Positions 62,727-64,000 of a stretch of DNA of 64,000 bases are shown here, one piece after another (the first letter of the stretch is position 1; every line of letters starts with the position of its first letter). The translations under genes were made by a program, and so were the position numbers. The stretch is from contig NZ_PIOB01000002.1 in the NCBI RefSeq assembly GCF_002909255.1, positions 496,001 to 560,000 on the forward strand, written 5' to 3'. The stretch comes from Arenibacter hampyeongensis. Its GTDB lineage: Bacteria; Bacteroidota; Bacteroidia; Flavobacteriales; Flavobacteriaceae. The notes beneath the pieces were generated by a model. That model was given only the letters and a program-made list of their open reading frames with translations. It was not told the DNA's origin and ran no database searches.

Positions 62727-64000
62727 ATGAAAAAACAAATATTTATCTGCATTCTACTATTTTGTATTCCCTTTATGGGAATAGGCCAAAAATTGGGCAA
62801 TCAGGAAATAAAAGATTTAATCGACTCCTATAAGAAGGACATCCGAGGGCCCTATAAGGAAATTCGCTGGTTCTGCACGGATGGCAGTATACGCCAGCCC
62901 AAAGACCCATGTCCGGATAATATTGGCCCAGGGGTTCAGCACGCCACCTATAAAAACTCGATAACCGATCTTGGAAAGAGCAACCACCTCTTCTTTGGGC
63001 AAATTTTAGCCTATACGAGCAAAGAGGAATTTTGGGATTTAGATCATAATAACTCCAGACTTAAGCAGTATCAAGTGGACAAGTATTTAAGAGCTGTTGA
63101 TAACGGCTGGATTCTACAAAAGGGTCAGTTTTATCGCGGTGCCCTACAAGCGGAGGACGAAGAGGCCTGGGGCGTGGATTTTTATAAATGGCTATTATCA
63201 AACACCGAAAATTTAACCAAAAACTTTTTTCTCATTCGACAGTCCTTAAAGGATATTCCACATAATGGTGATGATAATCTGTCCCAAATTATCAGGAGCG
63301 ATTCCAAGGTAATATCAGATTTAATCCCAGAATTTATGGACTTAAGGGTTAAGATCCATAGTCAACCCGATGCTGGGGATATTAATAGCGTTATGGACTT
63401 TAAAGTTAAAAATAGCAACAAGCTATCTAACGAAAATAAAGCCAAAATTGATGCTTTGGTGTCCACCATGGCCAATTTCTACAAACCAATAGATATTGCG
63501 CAGATACAAAAAAACACACCTCTTGTCAAGGATAGTCCCATCGGGGTTTCAATAAAAACCTTTGCGACAAGCTACAGCGGTGAACAAAATGCCGCAGTGC
63601 TTATTCCGGCTACGGCCGAGTTGCTTTTAGATATAAGAAAGGCCGTTTTAATGGAAGAAAATGCTGTAGCCCGTCTTCAGTTATTGGAAGCCTCTTTAAA
63701 ATTGGAAGAAATAATATTCAAAAATTCTCCCCAATGGCAGCCAGTTGACCTAAACGGGTTGTTGGATAAAGTATGCTATTTGGGTATGGCCAATGCAGGG
63801 GCAGGTTATATAGAACTTGCGGAATGGGAACAACTTAATTTATCCGTTAAAGGGTCCAACACAAGCTCCATGTCCCTTGGGCAACTTACCACAGTATTGG
63901 AAAATGCACGTAGGGAAGTGGAATGGAGTTCTTCCATGGTAAAGGCAAATTATCAGGAAATCGTAGATATATTTACTGCTTTTGAACCAAAGGCCTACGG
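62727..64000 (+). CDS. Secreted PEP synthase-like protein, N-terminal part
   Basis: The gene is open to the right edge (424 complete codons). A signal peptide (MKKQIFICILLFCIPFMGIGQ) is followed by RGPYKEIRWFCTDGSI, SRLKQYQVDKYLRAVDNGWI and FYRGALQAEDEEAWG. I recall these features from the N-terminal domain of Bacteroidota proteins annotated as PEP/pyruvate-binding or phosphoenolpyruvate synthase. The signal peptide places it in the periplasm, odd for a PEP synthase. The catalytic part is beyond the window, so the assignment is tentative. Confidence 0.6.
   Translation, partial: MKKQIFICILLFCIPFMGIGQKLGNQEIKDLIDSYKKDIRGPYKEIRWFCTDGSIRQPKDPCPDNIGPGVQHATYKNSITDLGKSNHLFFGQILAYTSKEEFWDLDHNNSRLKQYQVDKYLRAVDNGWILQKGQFYRGALQAEDEEAWGVDFYKWLLSNTENLTKNFFLIRQSLKDIPHNGDDNLSQIIRSDSKVISDLIPEFMDLRVKIHSQPDAGDINSVMDFKVKNSNKLSNENKAKIDALVSTMANFYKPIDIAQIQKNTPLVKDSPIGVSIKTFATSYSGEQNAAVLIPATAELLLDIRKAVLMEENAVARLQLLEASLKLEEIIFKNSPQWQPVDLNGLLDKVCYLGMANAGAGYIELAEWEQLNLSVKGSNTSSMSLGQLTTVLENARREVEWSSSMVKANYQEIVDIFTAFEPKAY

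Overview
The window looks like chromosomal DNA of a marine-type member of the Flavobacteriaceae (Bacteroidota). The evidence is AT-rich DNA, promoters of the TTG-N19-TAnnTTTG type, flavobacterial protein variants (a SecA of 1119 residues without a C-terminal zinc motif, a RecQ lacking the usual zinc cysteines, DUF2795 and DUF6428 proteins) and a complete flexirubin-type pigment locus. The genus cannot be fixed from the sequence. No tRNA, rRNA, CRISPR array, transposase or phage gene was seen.

Region 1 (1-16.8 kb) is housekeeping DNA: the end of an LD-carboxypeptidase, recQ facing away from a kdsD-tatC-AhpD-like-lptB operon, pssA, a DUF4105 membrane protein, an ABC-F ATPase, a shortened methyltransferase-like gene, a 49-residue membrane peptide, a cobalamin adenosyltransferase, a DUF2795 protein, secA and an orphan HisKA_2 sensor kinase.

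Region 2 (16.8-29.7 kb) is accessory. It holds a TetR regulator with two matching palindromic operators and detoxification enzymes (AhpD-like, EthD-like, FrnE/DsbA-like), a lone FabF, an arsenic operon (arsR, DUF6428, LMW phosphatase-type arsC, acr3), two methyltransferases and a Bcr/CflA exporter. Scattered through it, all on the minus strand, are three copies of a tiny cassette. Each has a secreted protein of 74-79 residues, a conserved leader of about 165 bp with a LytTR-like direct repeat, and a stem-loop ending one base before the start codon. Two copies are followed by a 38-39 residue one-helix peptide. Copies 2 and 3 are equal-length 415-bp direct repeats bracketing the arsenic operon. 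I recognise no described system here, and it is the best candidate for something new.

Region 3 (29.7-62.5 kb) is a flexirubin/aryl-polyene plus dialkylresorcinol gene cluster, mostly one rightward run with many 1-23 bp gene overlaps. Proposed logic: tyrosine ammonia-lyase makes 4-coumarate and a PaaK-like ligase activates it. Three active ketosynthases, two ketosynthase-like proteins without the catalytic cysteine, two ACPs, a FabG reductase and three hotdog dehydratases build the aryl polyene. DarA and DarB make the dialkylresorcinol. LpxL-like, PlsC-like and C45-type acyltransferases are candidates for esterification; a flavin halogenase-like enzyme, a CrtI-like oxidoreductase and a JmjC/cupin protein are candidates for tailoring. 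An ABC-2 transporter, an MMPL protein, a LolA-like protein, a lipoprotein and a beta-barrel protein probably export or place the product.

The window ends inside a secreted protein that resembles the N-terminal part of Bacteroidota PEP/pyruvate-binding (PEP synthase-like) proteins.
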